Shown here in pieces: positions 62,134 through 64,000 of a stretch of DNA of 64,000 nt (positions within the stretch are counted from its first letter, which is position 1; each line of letters starts with the position of its first letter). The DNA comes from Streptomyces sp. HUAS CB01 (lineage in GTDB: Bacteria; Actinomycetota; Actinomycetes; Streptomycetales; Streptomycetaceae): the NCBI RefSeq assembly GCF_030406905.1, contig NZ_CP129137.1, positions 2,793,001 through 2,857,000 of the forward strand, read 5' to 3'. A program made the translations under genes and the position numbers. The notes beneath the pieces were generated by a model. It worked only from the letters and a program-made list of their open reading frames with translations. It was not told the DNA's origin and searched no databases.

Positions 62134-63990
62134 GTGAGCGGACACACGGAAGGACGGGGCCCCGCGACCGTCGCGGCACCCGGAAGCGCCCATCCATCCC
62201 TCACGGAGGGTGAGCGCCCGGCGCCCCTCTCCGGTCCGGCGGACGCCGCCCCCGGCCTGCCGGCCGGGGCGCAACTCGCGGACTACCGCGCCGCGTTCAA
62301 CGCCTCCCAGCTCGCCATGGCCCTCGTCGACCACGAGGGCCTCGTCGTCTCAGCGAACGACGCGCTCGCCGCGCTCCTCGGCGCCGAACCGGACGCCCTC
62401 TGCTCCCGGCCCGCCGCCGACCTCGTCGACCTCGCCTCGGACGGCCGCTCCCTGCTGGCCTACGGAGAGGTGCTGAACGGGCGGAGCTCACGGTTCCGGT
62501 GCACCCGGCGGCTCAAACACGCGGACGGTCATCCCGTCTGGGCCGAGGTGACGGTCGCTCCCGTGCCGGGCGGCGGGCGGGTACTGCTCTCGGTCACGGA
62601 CGTCAGCGAGCGTCGCGAACTCCAGGCACGGCTGCGCCACCTCCAGATGCACGACCCGGTGACCCGGCTGCCCAACCGCACCCTGTTCTTCGAGCGGCTC
62701 AGCACCGCACTCGACTCCTCGTCGTACGAGCACGGCGGCACGGGCCGGATCGGGCTGTGCTACCTCGACCTCGACGGCTTCAAGGCGGTCAACGACACCC
62801 TGGGCCACCGGGTGGGCGACCGGCTGCTCACGGCGGTGGCGGCCCGGCTGACCGAGTGCGCGGACCGGGACGGCCAGTCGCGCGGCGGCGGCCATCTCGT
62901 GGCCCGGCTCGGCGGCGACGAGTTCGCCGTCCTGGTGGAGGACTCCACCGGTACGGAGCAGCTCGCCGATCTGGCACGGTCCGTACTGGCCGCGCTCCAG
63001 CAGCCGTTCGACCTGTCCGGGCAGCGGCTGTCGGTGTCCGCCTCGATCGGTGTGGTGGAGCGCGCGGCGGACGGCACCACCGCGACCGAGCTGATGCAGG
63101 ACGCGGACACGACGCTGTACTGGGCGAAGGCCGACGGCAAGGCCCGCTGGACGCTCTTCGACCCGGAGCGCAACGCCCACCGGATGACCCGTCAGGCACT
63201 GTCGTCCATGCTCAGACCGGCGGTGGAGCGGGGGGAGTTCACGCTGGAGTACCAGCCGCTCGTGTGCATGGCGGACGGTGCGGTCCGGGGCGTGGAGGCC
63301 CTGGTGCGCTGGCGGCACCCGCAGTTCGGCACGCTCGCGCCGAATCGGTTCATCGGAATCGCCGAGGAGGACGGTTCGATCGTCCAGCTGGGCCGCTGGA
63401 TCCTCCGCACCGCGTGCAGGCAGGCCCGTGCGTGGGAGCTCGAACACCCCGCGGACCCCCCGCTCTTCGTGAGCGTCAACGTCGCCGTGCGCCAGCTGTG
63501 GGACTCCGACCTTGTCGCCGACGTGGCCGGGATCCTCGAGGAGACGGGTCTCGCGCCGCACCTGCTCCAGCTGGAGCTCACCGAGTCCGCGGTGATGGGC
63601 TCGGCGGGGCGTCCGCTGCAGGTGCTCCAGGCGCTGAGCGACATGGGGGTGCGGATCGCGATCGACGACTTCGGGACGGGCTACTCCAACCTGGCCTATC
63701 TGAGCCGTCTTCCGGTCTCCGTGCTCAAGCTCGACGGATCGTTCGTGCGCGGCTTCCGCTACGACGACGGCACGCACCCGAACCCCGCCGACGAGACGAT
63801 CGTCGAGGCGATGGTCGAACTCGCCCACCGGCTCGGCCTCACCGTCACCGCCGAGTGCGTCGAGACCGCGGGCCAGGCGGAACGGCTGCGGCGCATCGGC
63901 TGCGACACCGGCCAGGGCTGGCTGTACTCGCGCGCGGTGGCGCCGGACCGGATCGCCGGGATGATCGGCGTCAGTCCGCTCGCGGTCTGA
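62134..63990 (+). CDS. cdgA: PAS-GGDEF-EAL protein (c-di-GMP turnover)
   Basis: 618 residues, GTG 62134. N-terminal disordered part, PAS domain (about 50-165, AAFNASQLAMALVDHEGLVVSANDALAALLG). GGDEF domain with intact GGDEF at 260-264, preceded by LDLDGFKAVNDTLGHRVGD. EAL domain with EAL at 388-390 and IDDFGTGYSNLAYLSRLPVSVLKLDGSFVRG. No membrane segment. Both active-site motifs look intact, so either activity is possible. Gene order suggests it is the orthologue of S. coelicolor cdgA; this identification is from memory. Confidence 0.88.
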   Translation: MSGHTEGRGPATVAAPGSAHPSLTEGERPAPLSGPADAAPGLPAGAQLADYRAAFNASQLAMALVDHEGLVVSANDALAALLGAEPDALCSRPAADLVDLASDGRSLLAYGEVLNGRSSRFRCTRRLKHADGHPVWAEVTVAPVPGGGRVLLSVTDVSERRELQARLRHLQMHDPVTRLPNRTLFFERLSTALDSSSYEHGGTGRIGLCYLDLDGFKAVNDTLGHRVGDRLLTAVAARLTECADRDGQSRGGGHLVARLGGDEFAVLVEDSTGTEQLADLARSVLAALQQPFDLSGQRLSVSASIGVVERAADGTTATELMQDADTTLYWAKADGKARWTLFDPERNAHRMTRQALSSMLRPAVERGEFTLEYQPLVCMADGAVRGVEALVRWRHPQFGTLAPNRFIGIAEEDGSIVQLGRWILRTACRQARAWELEHPADPPLFVSVNVAVRQLWDSDLVADVAGILEETGLAPHLLQLELTESAVMGSAGRPLQVLQALSDMGVRIAIDDFGTGYSNLAYLSRLPVSVLKLDGSFVRGFRYDDGTHPNPADETIVEAMVELAHRLGLTVTAECVETAGQAERLRRIGCDTGQGWLYSRAVAPDRIAGMIGVSPLAV

Positions 63991-64000
63991 TCCGAAGGAC

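Overview
The window looks like a piece of a Streptomyces chromosome. It has very high G+C, strong third-position GC bias and frequent GTG starts. It carries adpA with a TTA codon, a desferrioxamine cluster, a cellobiose (ceb/bglC) cluster and DasR-like operator sites. From 11 kb onward the gene order is the one I remember from the S. coelicolor core chromosome (roughly SCO2774 to SCO2817). This is from memory, not from a search.

Left part, 1-10.8 kb: an accessory defence island mostly on the minus strand. In transcription order it holds a RloA-like AAA ATPase, a RloB-like protein, HsdM and HsdS. A plus-strand Scr1-type XRE/DUF397 regulator pair follows, then two small unknown genes, then HsdR running off the left edge. 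hsdS has visibly lower G+C than its surroundings.

11-21.5 kb: acyl-CoA metabolism. There is an acyl-CoA dehydrogenase and a TesB thioesterase, then a CDF metal transporter and a convergent phosphatase. A TetR regulator is divergent from a leucine/isovalerate catabolic operon (accD1-accC-hmgL-acdH); the shared promoter holds two near-identical 16-bp operators. 21.6-29 kb: iron. desE-desF and desA-B-C-D each follow an iron box; the biosynthetic operon is tightly overlapped and ends in a long symmetrical hairpin. 29-34 kb: amino-sugar metabolism, with a GH20 hexosaminidase under twin DasR-like sites, a DUF4429 protein, a small unknown protein and a GlmS. 34-38.6 kb: an acetate-transporter-family membrane protein, a universal stress protein, a small membrane protein, adpA and ornA. 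38.6-39.4 kb: repeat-rich non-coding DNA and tRNA-His.

39.6-47.3 kb: carbohydrate use. cebR is divergent from cebE-cebF-cebG-bglC with a perfect 14-bp CebR palindrome between them; a secreted GH18 enzyme with a CBM2-like domain is convergent. 47.4-54.4 kb: a two-component system, a small secreted or anchored protein, a spermidine-synthase-like protein, a conserved unknown, an HTH/TPR regulator and a histidine phosphatase.

54.8-59.5 kb: the most interesting unexplained locus. It encodes a PD-(D/E)XK nuclease whose four cysteines are placed as in Fe-S nucleases of the Cas4/AddB/Dna2 type, an uncharacterised 529-residue protein, an SF1 (Dna2/Upf1-like) helicase translationally coupled to it, and a small HTH-like protein. 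It looks like a split nuclease-helicase machine with an unknown third subunit. 59.7-64 kb: a small prim-pol-family-like protein whose stop codon lies inside tRNA-Lys, an M6 metalloprotease and a PAS-GGDEF-EAL protein (cdgA-like).
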